Positions 20,567 through 28,620 of a DNA stretch of 38,129 nt are shown here, in pieces (within the stretch, counting starts at the first letter, position 1; every line of letters starts with the position of its first letter). The stretch covers positions 1 through 38,129 of the forward strand of contig VXMT01000037.1 of the NCBI GenBank assembly GCA_009840965.1, written 5' to 3'. The translations under genes and the position numbers were made by a program. This stretch comes from Chloroflexota bacterium (GTDB taxonomy: Bacteria > Chloroflexota > Dehalococcoidia > UBA2979). The notes beneath the pieces are model-generated. The model worked only from the letters and a program-made list of their open reading frames with translations, had not been told where the DNA came from and searched no databases.

Positions 20567-21844
20567 ATGGCGGATCTGCAGGCGCCTCGAGGCATGAGCG
20601 ACCTTCTGCCCGAGGACGAGGCCTCGTGGCGCTTCGTCCGCGACACGACGGAGCGCGTCGCCGGCCTCTTCGGCTACTCGCTGATCGCCACGCCGATCGT
20701 CGAGGACGCCCGCGTCTTCTCCCGCACATCGGGCGACGAGAGCGACATCGTCTCCAAGGAGATGTACGTCTTCGAGGACCGTGGTGGCGGCGAGCTGGCG
20801 CTGCGTCCCGAGGGCACCGCCTCGGTCTGCCGCGCCTACCTGGAACACGGCATGGCGAGCCGTCCGCAGCCCGTGCGCCTCTACTACTTCGGCCCGATGT
20901 TCCGCTACGACCGCCCGCAGGCCGGCCGCTACCGCCAGCTCTGGCAGCTCGGCGCGGAGTGCATCGGCGACCCATCCCCGGCGGCCGACGCCGAGGTAAT
21001 CGAACTGCAGCACACGATCTTCCGCGAGCTCGGGCTCGATGACCTCGTGCTGCGCATCAACTCGATCGGCACGGCCGGGACGCGCCGCGCCTACGTCGAG
21101 CGGCTGCGCGAGCACCTGCGCCCGCACCTCGACACGCTCTCGCACGACTCGCAGCGGCGCTTCGAAACGAACCCCCTGCGCATCCTCGACTCGAAGGAGG
21201 ACGCCTCCCTCCCGGCCGTGCGCGAGGCGCCAAGCATCCTCGACCACCTCTCCGCCGAGGACGCCGAGCACTTCGCCACGGTCCGCTCCCTGCTCGAGGC
21301 CGCGGGCGTCGCGTACGAGGTCGCGCCGCGCATCGTGCGCGGGCTGGACTACTACGCGCGCACGGTCTGGGAGTTCGAGCCGCCCTCGGAGGACGGCGCG
21401 GAGCTCGGCGGGCAGGCGACGGTGGGCGCGGGCGGACGCTACGACGGGCTGATCGAGCTGCTCGGCGGCCCGCCCACGCCGGGCACCGGCTTCGCCACGG
21501 GCATCGAGCGCACGCTGCTGAACATGCACGAGCGCGGTGTCGAGGCGCCCTCGACGGATGCCATCGACGTGGCGACGATCCCGCTCGGCGAGGATGGTCC
21601 GGCGGCGGCCCTGCGCCTGGCGCAGGCGCTGCGCGCCGCCGGCCTCGCGGTGCGCGCGGGCGCCCCCGGCCGCTCGCTGCGCGCGCAGCTCCGAGGCGCG
21701 AACGCCTCGGGCGCACGCTACGCCGCCATCGTCGGCGACGACGAAGCCGCCCGCAGCGTCGTCCAGCTCAAGCCGCTCCTCGACGACGGCGACCAGTTCG
21801 AGGTCGCGGTCGGCGACGCGGCGGCGGCGGTGCGCGCTCGCTAG
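20567..21844 (+). CDS. hisS: Histidyl-tRNA synthetase
   Basis: MADLQAPRGMSDLLPEDEASW, motif 2 RYDRPQAGRYRQLWQLGAECIGD, ARTVWEFE, TGFATGIERTL. Confidence 0.95.
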   Translation: MADLQAPRGMSDLLPEDEASWRFVRDTTERVAGLFGYSLIATPIVEDARVFSRTSGDESDIVSKEMYVFEDRGGGELALRPEGTASVCRAYLEHGMASRPQPVRLYYFGPMFRYDRPQAGRYRQLWQLGAECIGDPSPAADAEVIELQHTIFRELGLDDLVLRINSIGTAGTRRAYVERLREHLRPHLDTLSHDSQRRFETNPLRILDSKEDASLPAVREAPSILDHLSAEDAEHFATVRSLLEAAGVAYEVAPRIVRGLDYYARTVWEFEPPSEDGAELGGQATVGAGGRYDGLIELLGGPPTPGTGFATGIERTLLNMHERGVEAPSTDAIDVATIPLGEDGPAAALRLAQALRAAGLAVRAGAPGRSLRAQLRGANASGARYAAIVGDDEAARSVVQLKPLLDDGDQFEVAVGDAAAAVRAR

Positions 21845-22707
21845 CAGGGCGTTGGCGCAGGCTCTTGTTTCTCGAGCTGGTCGAGGAAGAGCAGTTGGCC
21901 CGCGTAGCCTGCGTGTTCGCCGAAGTGATCCCGGACCCACTGCATGAGCTGTGCGTTCTCCGCGCCCGGTGTGTATTTCTTCCCGTAGCGCTCCAGACCC
22001 TTGCCGATGTTGGTGTCGACAGGGAATGCCTCTCCCTTGTCGAGGGCGAAGAGACAGACGCAGTCGGCAATCTTCGGACCGATGTCCTGATAACTCATCA
22101 GGAAACCCCTGGCTAGCGGATGTGGCCAACGGGCTAGCGCGTTCAGATCCAGCACGCCTTCGGTAATGTGCCGAGCAACCTCATGGATTCGGCTTGCGCG
22201 ACTCAGTCCGAGATTCATCCCCTTCAGCTTGCTCTCGCCGGCGGCCGCCAAGCGTCCGGGCGATGGGAATGAATGGAGTGTCACGCCGTCGAGAGTCAGG
22301 GGTTCGCCGTAGCGCTTCGCGAGCTTGTCCACGATCGCGGTGATGCCCTCGATCTTGTTGTTCTGGGAGCAGATGTAGGCGATCAGGCACTCCCACGGAT
22401 CCGGCCGCAGGATCCTCATGCCACCGTACTGCTCCACCAGCCCGCGCAGCTTGTCGTCCTCGCGCAGCGCGTCGTGGACCGGCGCGATGTCCTGGTCGAG
22501 GCGGAAGTAGCTTCGGACATCGGCGGCCAGCGACTCCTCGGCTGGGTTGCTGCGGAACTCAATCCCGCCATCGCAGTTGCGCACCTTGATCAGGTGGCCC
22601 TTCACGAAGCCGTAGTACCAGCCGTCCGTCCCCTCGCACCAGCGGAAGGCCTGCGCCTGCAGCCAGCGAAGGTCCAACTCGAACGGTTGACGGGCGGTCA
22701 AGTACAA
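21841..22707 (-). CDS. Ogg1-type 8-oxoguanine DNA glycosylase/AP lyase
   Basis: SQNNKIEGI, HhH and catalytic Lys region DIGPKIADCVCLFALDKGEAFPVDTNI similar to eukaryotic Ogg1 (TKVADC); TTG start preceded by AAAGGAGGA. Confidence 0.85.
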   Translation of the reverse strand: MYLTARQPFELDLRWLQAQAFRWCEGTDGWYYGFVKGHLIKVRNCDGGIEFRSNPAEESLAADVRSYFRLDQDIAPVHDALREDDKLRGLVEQYGGMRILRPDPWECLIAYICSQNNKIEGITAIVDKLAKRYGEPLTLDGVTLHSFPSPGRLAAAGESKLKGMNLGLSRASRIHEVARHITEGVLDLNALARWPHPLARGFLMSYQDIGPKIADCVCLFALDKGEAFPVDTNIGKGLERYGKKYTPGAENAQLMQWVRDHFGEHAGYAGQLLFLDQLEKQEPAPTPC

Positions 22708-22768
22708 GACAGTCCTCCTTTGATTCGGGTGAGCGCCGACCCTGGCTCCCGCTAGCGGCGCCTCGAAC

Positions 22769-23137
22769 TCAGTCGATCGGGGACAGCCAGAGCTCGCCCT
22801 CGACATCCTCGCCAGAGGTCAGCAGAGCGTCGAGCGCCGTTACGAGGCGGCCTCCGGCCCGGGCGCCTGAGCGAGTGCGGAGCCAGGTTTGGTCATCCGT
22901 GAAGATGCACGCCGGGTACGGGCGGCCGGCTCGCAACTCCGCCTGGGCCATGGGCCGGAAGTCCTTGGCGTTCTCGGTAACGACGACTCGGCCCTCGGCC
23001 ACGGCCGCCGCCAGGATCACGGCGTCAGGCCGGGTTCGGAGGTCGTGGCGTTCTGCGACCGAAACCACGTCATGCCCACGCTCGCGCAGGGCCTGAGCAA
23101 CGAACCGAGGCCACATCTCGTCGATGAGCAGCCTCAA
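22769..23137 (-). CDS. DUF5615 family PIN-like toxin (VapC45-like)
   Basis: MRLLIDEMWPRFVAQALRERGHDVVSV...RVVVTENAKDF; start overlaps the upstream DUF433 stop. Confidence 0.85.
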   Translation of the reverse strand: MRLLIDEMWPRFVAQALRERGHDVVSVAERHDLRTRPDAVILAAAVAEGRVVVTENAKDFRPMAQAELRAGRPYPACIFTDDQTWLRTRSGARAGGRLVTALDALLTSGEDVEGELWLSPID

Positions 23138-23478
23138 CCGGCGGGCAGCTTCTGCTTACTGAGCCAGTCAGCTCTGGCTCGCTCGGAGTACTCATCGAGG
23201 TCGCGGAGCCACTCGTCGATCTCGTCGCGGTACTCGAGGTAGTAGCGGATGGCCGCCAGCACGACGCCAGTCGGGAGTTCCATCTGCTCGGCTGTGTCAG
23301 AGGCCGCGGCCTCAATGGCTGCCTCGCCGTCGAGCGGTTGTTCCCGGAATAGCCGCGCGAGCACCCAGACCTGCGGTCCGTCCGCCGTCGCCGGGCGGCG
23401 TCCCGCGGCCCCGTCGCGGAAGACGATGCCCGGATGACGCTTCATCCGTCGCTTCTCTTCGGCCAGCGTGATCGCCAT
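23134..23478 (-). CDS. DUF433 family antitoxin (VapB45-like)
   Basis: KRHPGIVFRDGAAGRRPATADGPQVWVLARLF DUF433-like; AGGGGG SD before ATG 23478; paired with DUF5615 gene. In-frame ATG at 23502 is an alternative start. Confidence 0.82.
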   Translation of the reverse strand: MAITLAEEKRRMKRHPGIVFRDGAAGRRPATADGPQVWVLARLFREQPLDGEAAIEAAASDTAEQMELPTGVVLAAIRYYLEYRDEIDEWLRDLDEYSERARADWLSKQKLPAG

Positions 23479-23514
23479 CGCGGCCCCCTGCACGTCGTGC
23501 ATCTCGCCGCACAC

Positions 23515-23523
23515 ATCGTAGCA
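23515..23523 (-). promoter_or_regulatory. Candidate extended -10 TGCTACGAT for the DUF433/DUF5615/ogg operon
   Basis: Shares the 11-mer GGTGCTACGAT with the metG upstream region. Confidence 0.5.
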
Positions 23524-23556
23524 CCGGCGCTCGCGCGGGCTCCCGGACCCGCCCCC

Positions 23557-23565
23557 TGCTACCCT
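23557..23565 (+). promoter_or_regulatory. Candidate extended -10 CTGCTACCCT for prfA, leaderless
   Basis: TACCCT ends 6 nt before ATG 23572; no SD. Confidence 0.5.
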
Positions 23566-23571
23566 AGTCCC

Positions 23572-24642
23572 ATGCACGAACGTATCGCGGAGATCGAGGC
23601 GCGCTTCGAGGAGCTGACGGAGCTCCTTAGCGACCCGGAGCTGGCGTCCGACCACCGCCGCATGGCCGAACTCGCCCGCGAACGCTCCCGCCTCGAGCCG
23701 ATCGTCGACCTCGGGCGGCGCTTCCGCGAGACGGAGGAGGCGCTCGCCGATGCGCGCGACCTGCTGCGCTCGGGCGACGAGGACGAGCGCGAGCTCGCCC
23801 GCGAGGAGGAGGAGCGGCTCACTCCGCTGCTCGCCGACCTCGAGGAGGAGCTGAAGCTCGCACTGCTGCCCCGCGACCCCGCCGACGAGAAGGACGCGAT
23901 CATCGAGATCCGCGCCGGCGCGGGCGGCGAGGAGGCGGCGCTCTTCGCCGCCGACCTGTTCCGCATGTACCAGCGCTACGCCGAACGCCAGGGCTGGCGG
24001 CTGGAGGTGCTCAACACCTCGGAGGCCGGGCCCGGCGGCTACCGCGAGATGACCTTCGAGCTGTCCGGCGAGGACGCCTACCGCCGCATGAAGCACGAGT
24101 CCGGCGTGCACCGCGTGCAGCGCGTCCCGGAAACCGAGTCGCAGGGCCGCATCCACACCTCGACGGCCACCGTCGCCGTCCTGCCCGAGGTCGACGAGGT
24201 GGAAGTCGAGATCGACTGGTCCGAGGTGCGGACGGACATCTTCCACGCCTCGAGCGCGGGCGGGCAGAACGTCAACAAGGTCGCCACCGCCGTGCGCTTC
24301 ACCCACGAGCCGACCGGCATCGTCGTCGTCTGCCAGGACGAGCGCTCACAGGCCAAGAACCGCGCGAAGGCGGAGAGCGTGCTGCGCGCCCGCCTCTACG
24401 AGCTGGAGCGGGCGAAGGCCGACGCCGAGGTCGCCGACGCACGCCGGTCGCAGGTCGGCAGCGGCGACCGCTCGGAGAAGATCCGCACCTACAACTTCCC
24501 CGACGACCGCGTGACCGACCATCGCGTGCGGCTCACCAGGCACGGCCTCCCGCGCATCCTCGACGGCGAGATCGACGCGCTGATCGACGCCGTCGCGATG
24601 GAGGAGCAGTCCCGCCTCCTGCAGCAGGCCGCGACGACCTGA
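23572..24642 (+). CDS. prfA: Peptide chain release factor 1
   Basis: GGQ motif SSAGGQNVNKVATAVR; RVQRVPETESQGRIHTS codon recognition region. Confidence 0.96.
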   Translation: MHERIAEIEARFEELTELLSDPELASDHRRMAELARERSRLEPIVDLGRRFRETEEALADARDLLRSGDEDERELAREEEERLTPLLADLEEELKLALLPRDPADEKDAIIEIRAGAGGEEAALFAADLFRMYQRYAERQGWRLEVLNTSEAGPGGYREMTFELSGEDAYRRMKHESGVHRVQRVPETESQGRIHTSTATVAVLPEVDEVEVEIDWSEVRTDIFHASSAGGQNVNKVATAVRFTHEPTGIVVVCQDERSQAKNRAKAESVLRARLYELERAKADAEVADARRSQVGSGDRSEKIRTYNFPDDRVTDHRVRLTRHGLPRILDGEIDALIDAVAMEEQSRLLQQAATT

Positions 24643-24652
24643 CCACCGCCCG

Positions 24653-25576
24653 ATGGCGCTTGACCCCGACAGCCCCGACAGCCCCGAGGAGAGCGTCGGC
24701 GCGCTGCTGCTGGAGGCGGCGCGGGGGCTGGTCGCTGCCTGGGCCGCGGAGAGCCTCGACGAGGCGCGGCTGGAGACCGACCTGCTCTACGGCGAGGCGG
24801 CGGGGCTGAGCCGCGCGCAGGTGATCGCAGCCGGCCGCGACGCGCCGCCCCCCGAGGCGCGCGCGCGTTTCGAGGCGCTGCTGAGGCGCCGCATGGCGCG
24901 CGAGCCGCTGGCCTACATCCTCGGCCGCCGCGAGTTCCACGGCCTGACGTTCGAGGTCGGCCCCGGCGTGCTGATCCCGCGCCCCGAGACCGAGACGCTG
25001 GTCGAGACGGCGCTGGCGGCGATCCGCGAGCACCCGAGCGCCCGCCGCATCGTGCGGGTCGCCGACGCGGGAACGGGCAGCGGCGCGGTCGCGATCGCGA
25101 TCGCGCGGCATGCGCCCTCGGCGAAGGTGTTTGCGACGGACGCCTCGACGGAGGCGCTGGCCTGGGCGGGCCGCAACCGCGCGCGGCTGGGGCCGATGGA
25201 GCGGGTCGTGCTGCTCGCCGGCGACCTGCTGGAGCCGATCGGCGAGCCGCTCGACGTGGTCGCCGCGAACCTGCCCTACATCCCGACCGACGAGTACGAG
25301 CGCCTGCCGGAGGAGATCCGCGCCGGCGAGCCGCGCCTCGCCGTCGACGGCGGCGACGACGGCCTCGAGCTGGTCCGCCGCCTCGTCGACCAGCTCCCGC
25401 AGCACCTCGCGGACGGCCCGGTCGCCGTCCTGCTCGAGCTCGGCGGCGGCCAGACCCCCTTCGTCGCCGACTGGCTCACGACCGCCCTCGGCGGCGCTGG
25501 TGCCGACGTGACTGTCGAGGTGCACCGCGACCTCGCGGGCAACCGGCGGGTGCTGGAGGTGCGGCGGGGGTATTGA
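24653..25576 (+). CDS. prmC: Release factor glutamine methyltransferase
   Basis: VLIPRPETETLVE, NLPYIPTDEY; downstream of prfA. Confidence 0.93.
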   Translation: MALDPDSPDSPEESVGALLLEAARGLVAAWAAESLDEARLETDLLYGEAAGLSRAQVIAAGRDAPPPEARARFEALLRRRMAREPLAYILGRREFHGLTFEVGPGVLIPRPETETLVETALAAIREHPSARRIVRVADAGTGSGAVAIAIARHAPSAKVFATDASTEALAWAGRNRARLGPMERVVLLAGDLLEPIGEPLDVVAANLPYIPTDEYERLPEEIRAGEPRLAVDGGDDGLELVRRLVDQLPQHLADGPVAVLLELGGGQTPFVADWLTTALGGAGADVTVEVHRDLAGNRRVLEVRRGY

Positions 25577-25605
25577 CGAGCCTGCCGTCCCGCCCTCGTA
25601 CGTTG

Positions 25606-25611
25606 TAGGCT
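25606..25611 (+). promoter_or_regulatory. Candidate -10 box TAGGCT for DUF4145 gene
   Basis: TGTAGGCT in intergenic region, followed by SD-like GGAGAAGAG and TTG start. Confidence 0.4.
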
Positions 25612-25645
25612 GCACTTAGAGTCCCGTGGTTGGAGAAGAGCAACA

Positions 25646-26386
25646 TTGGCTTGGTCTTGGACATGCCCCCGCTGCCAGTCACCACAAGTCGTAACTGGTG
25701 CCGCTCTCGCTTTGGAAGGTGCGTTGCTGAGCGTCGACCCTTTGGGCGACCACGCTATCCGCGCCCAACTGATTTGCTGTGCCGCAGCCGAGTGCGGGGG
25801 CTACGAGCTCACGGTGAAGCATGGTCCTGGCTATTGGTCTCCCGGCCGTAGGAGCCTCGAGAACCTCATCTTCGATGAAGGCTCCACAACCACTCGACTC
25901 GTGCCGTCGTCGCGAGCGCGATCGTATCCCGACTATGTGCCTGCTCCAATACGTCAGGACTACGAGGAGGCGTGTGCAATCGAGCAAGCCAGTCCGAAGG
26001 CGGCCGCCACCTTGGCCCGCCGCGCGATCCAAGGAATGATCCGTGACTACTGGAAGGTCGAAGGAGAGAGAACCCTCTGGCACGAAATCGAAGCACTCAA
26101 GGGCAAGCCTGAAGTTACTTCCGAAACGTGGGAAGCGATCGATGCAGTTCGCAAAGTCGGGAACATCGGCGCGCATATGGAGAAGGACATCAACGTCATC
26201 ATCGACGTTGACCCGAATGAGGCGGCGGCGCTCATCGGCCTGATCGAGATGCTCATCGAGGACTGGTACGTCGCCCGTCATAGTCGCCAAGAGCGCTTGA
26301 CGATTGTGAAGCAGATCGGCGACTCAAAGGACGCGGCCAAGACCGCATCACCGGATGCCGCCCTTTCGGCAGAGGCCGCTCAGTAG
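25646..26386 (+). CDS. DUF4145 domain protein with N-terminal zinc-ribbon-like cysteines
   Basis: WTCPRCQSPQ...LICCAAAECGGYEL then ARRAIQGMIRDYW...VRKVGNIGAHMEKD (DUF4145); TTG start with GGAGAAGAG. Confidence 0.75.
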   Translation: MAWSWTCPRCQSPQVVTGAALALEGALLSVDPLGDHAIRAQLICCAAAECGGYELTVKHGPGYWSPGRRSLENLIFDEGSTTTRLVPSSRARSYPDYVPAPIRQDYEEACAIEQASPKAAATLARRAIQGMIRDYWKVEGERTLWHEIEALKGKPEVTSETWEAIDAVRKVGNIGAHMEKDINVIIDVDPNEAAALIGLIEMLIEDWYVARHSRQERLTIVKQIGDSKDAAKTASPDAALSAEAAQ

Positions 26387-26409
26387 ACCGCGGGCTGCGC
26401 CACGCTGCC

Positions 26410-27561
26410 CTACCCCGGCATCTGCTGCGCGAGCTGGTAGATCTTGCCCTCGGTCTTGATCGAGGGGGCGATGACCATGCGGGCGGCGTGGAACTCGGCG
26501 ATGGACTGGGCGCCGCAGGTGGCCATCGAGGTGCGGAGGGCGCCGACGAGGTTCTCGGTGCCGTCCGTGCGCGAGGTCGGGCCGTAGAGCAGCGTGTCCA
26601 GCGTGCGCGGCTGGCCGACGTGCACGCGCACCCCTCGAGGCAGCTCCGCGTGCGGCGTCGCCATGCCCCAGTGGTAGCCGCGGCCGGGCGCCTCCTTCGT
26701 CGCGGCGAAGGGGGAGCCGATCATCACCGCGTCGGCCCCGGCGCAGATCGACTTGGAGAGGTCGCCGCCGGTGCGGATGCCGCCGTCCGTGATGATCGGC
26801 ACGTAGCGGCCCGTGCGCTCGTGGTAGAGGTCGCGCGCGTAGGCCGTGTCCAGCGTCGCGCTGACCTGCGGGATGCCGATGCCCAGCACCTCGCGCGAGG
26901 TGCAGGCGGCCCCCGGCCCCACGCCGACGAGGATGGCGTGGATGCCCGTCTCCATCAGCTCAAGCGCCGCTCCGGTGTCGACCGTGTTGCCGACGAGCAC
27001 CGGGACGGGGTCGATCTGCTCGACCAGCTCGTCGAGGCGCAGGCCGCGCAGCGAGCGGGAGACGTGGCGCGCGGTGGTGACGGTCGACTGCACGGCGAAG
27101 AAGCTGGCCCCGGCCTCCTTCGCGACGGGTGCGAGGCGCTTCGTGTTCTGCGGGGTGGCGCTGACGGCCGCGACGCCGCCGAGCTCGATGATCTCCTCGA
27201 TGCGCCGCCCCACGAGGTCGTCGCGGATCGGCTGGGAGTAGACGTGCTGGATGATCTCGGTCGAGTGATCGAGGTTGGCGGCGGCGATCTCCTCGTAGAT
27301 GCCCTCGGTGTCCTCGTAGCGGGTCTGCACGCCCTCGAGGTTGAGCACGGCGAGGCCGCCGGCCTTCGTGAGCGCCGCGGCGAAGGAGGGGTCGACGACG
27401 GCGTCCATCGCCGAGGCGAGGATCGGGACGCGGAAGCTGTGATCGCCGAGCTTAAAGGTGGGCTCGACGAGGTCGGGGTTGGTGGTGACGGCGCCGGGGA
27501 CGATCGCCACGTCGTCGAATCCCCAGGCGCGCTCGAGGCTCTTGCGCTCTACTGCCGTCAT
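26410..27561 (-). CDS. guaB3: GuaB3 family IMP dehydrogenase-related protein, no CBS domains
   Basis: [20 protein letters not shown] catalytic Cys loop, [30 protein letters not shown]; 383 aa lacks a CBS insertion. Confidence 0.88.
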   Translation of the reverse strand: MTAVERKSLERAWGFDDVAIVPGAVTTNPDLVEPTFKLGDHSFRVPILASAMDAVVDPSFAAALTKAGGLAVLNLEGVQTRYEDTEGIYEEIAAANLDHSTEIIQHVYSQPIRDDLVGRRIEEIIELGGVAAVSATPQNTKRLAPVAKEAGASFFAVQSTVTTARHVSRSLRGLRLDELVEQIDPVPVLVGNTVDTGAALELMETGIHAILVGVGPGAACTSREVLGIGIPQVSATLDTAYARDLYHERTGRYVPIITDGGIRTGGDLSKSICAGADAVMIGSPFAATKEAPGRGYHWGMATPHAELPRGVRVHVGQPRTLDTLLYGPTSRTDGTENLVGALRTSMATCGAQSIAEFHAARMVIAPSIKTEGKIYQLAQQMPG

Positions 27562-27644
27562 CGACGTGGTCCCTCCCCCGTGGCGCTCGGGCGACGCGGG
27601 GCGGCGAGGACGGCGACTGGGGAGAGCGCCCGGCGGTTCAGATA

Positions 27645-27748
27645 CACAAAGACCCCGCCACTGGGGAGGGGTCCTGCTCGGGATGCGCCCGAGGCCGTCT
27701 GTTGCCGGGTTGTCGCATGGGTCCCGCCACGGTCACCCTGCTTTTGTG
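27645..27748 (-). ncRNA. Candidate structured 5' leader (riboswitch/attenuator-like) of guaB3-like gene
   Basis: Minus strand CACAAAAG...CTTTGTG long-range pairing, hairpins CTCGGG-CGCAT-CCCGAG and GACCCC-N11-GGGGTC followed by TTTGTGT; S-box-like string ACCCGGCAAC. Confidence 0.45.
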
Positions 27749-27749
27749 A

Positions 27750-27778
27750 ATGGTAGGGCCAGCCCGATCGGGGGTCAA
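27750..27778 (-). promoter_or_regulatory. Candidate promoter TTGACC-N17-TACCAT for guaB3-like gene
   Basis: -35 at 27773-27778, -10 at 27750-27755, immediately upstream of the structured leader. Confidence 0.65.
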
Positions 27779-27803
27779 CGCCGCCGCCCTCGTCGGGCGC
27801 CCG

Positions 27804-28529
27804 CTAGCGCACCTCGCGCGCGTACCAGCCCGTCCAGACGGCCTTGCGGCGGCGCAGCAGCGCGATGAACAGCGGGTTCGTCCAGATCAGCACCCGCCAC
27901 AGCGGCCACTTGTCGAAGCGGCGCGTCGAGGGCGCCACGCGCGGCTGCCGGATCAACGCGACCTTGCGGCCCGTGTCCCGGGCGAGCCGCTTGAGGCTCC
28001 AGAAGAAGTCGACATCCTCCCCGATCCACGCCTGCTCGTCGTAGCCGCCGGCTTCCTCGAAGGCCGACGCTCGGCAGAACTGCGTGGCGCCCTGCGCCAT
28101 CCCCGCCAGCTCGGCAAGCCGCCGCCAGGCGCGGAGGTAGAGGCGCGCGAAGCGGCGTCGCGGCCGGTAGTCGACATCGACGGCGCCACCGAGGCAGGCC
28201 GGGTCGCCGAGCACCGAGTGGATCGCCTCCAGCAGCGAGGGCGGCACGATCACGTCGGCGTCGACGAAGACCAGCACCTCGCCGTTGGCGTGGCGCGCGC
28301 CGGCGTTGCGGGACCGCGCGATTCCCTGCACCGGCTCGTGGATCACCGTCGCGCCCTGCATGAGGGCGACGGCGGCGGTCCGGTCGCCGCTGTTGTTGTC
28401 GACGACGATCATCTCGACCGACCCGCCGGCGCGGTCGAGCAGGCGCGTTGCGGCGGCCTCGATCGCCTCGAGGGTCGCGGCCAGCCAGGCCTCCTCGTTG
28501 TAGGCGGGGACGATGATCGAGAGCCTCAC
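27804..28529 (-). CDS. Family 2 glycosyltransferase
   Basis: VRLSIIVPAYNEEAWLAATLEAI, IVVDNNSGD, VFVDADVIVP; GTG start at 28529. Confidence 0.9.
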   Translation of the reverse strand: MRLSIIVPAYNEEAWLAATLEAIEAAATRLLDRAGGSVEMIVVDNNSGDRTAAVALMQGATVIHEPVQGIARSRNAGARHANGEVLVFVDADVIVPPSLLEAIHSVLGDPACLGGAVDVDYRPRRRFARLYLRAWRRLAELAGMAQGATQFCRASAFEEAGGYDEQAWIGEDVDFFWSLKRLARDTGRKVALIRQPRVAPSTRRFDKWPLWRVLIWTNPLFIALLRRRKAVWTGWYAREVR

Positions 28530-28604
28530 GGGGTCAGCGTACCGCGACGCCGAACTGTGCGGCACGTGCGCCAGACTGTGCGGGGTGGCCCTGCGGGGTG
28601 CAGG

Positions 28605-28613
28605 TGCTACGAT
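28605..28613 (+). promoter_or_regulatory. Candidate extended -10 TGCTACGAT for metG, leaderless
   Basis: Ends 7 nt before ATG 28621; no SD. Confidence 0.5.
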
Positions 28614-28620
28614 TTCAGCG

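Noticed and set aside
20438-22129. 564-aa N-terminal extension of the rel ORF
   Set aside because: Runs antisense through hisS; the true start is ATG 20437 with a plausible promoter just upstream.
23479-24306. N-terminal extension of the DUF433 ORF
   Set aside because: Antisense to prfA; SD and conserved domain support a start at 23478 (or 23502).
27645-27748. Firm call of a SAM-I (S-box) riboswitch
   Set aside because: Only the short ACCCGGCAAC string and general architecture match; the downstream gene is not a methionine gene and the conserved 3' segment is missing. Kept as an unclassified structured leader.
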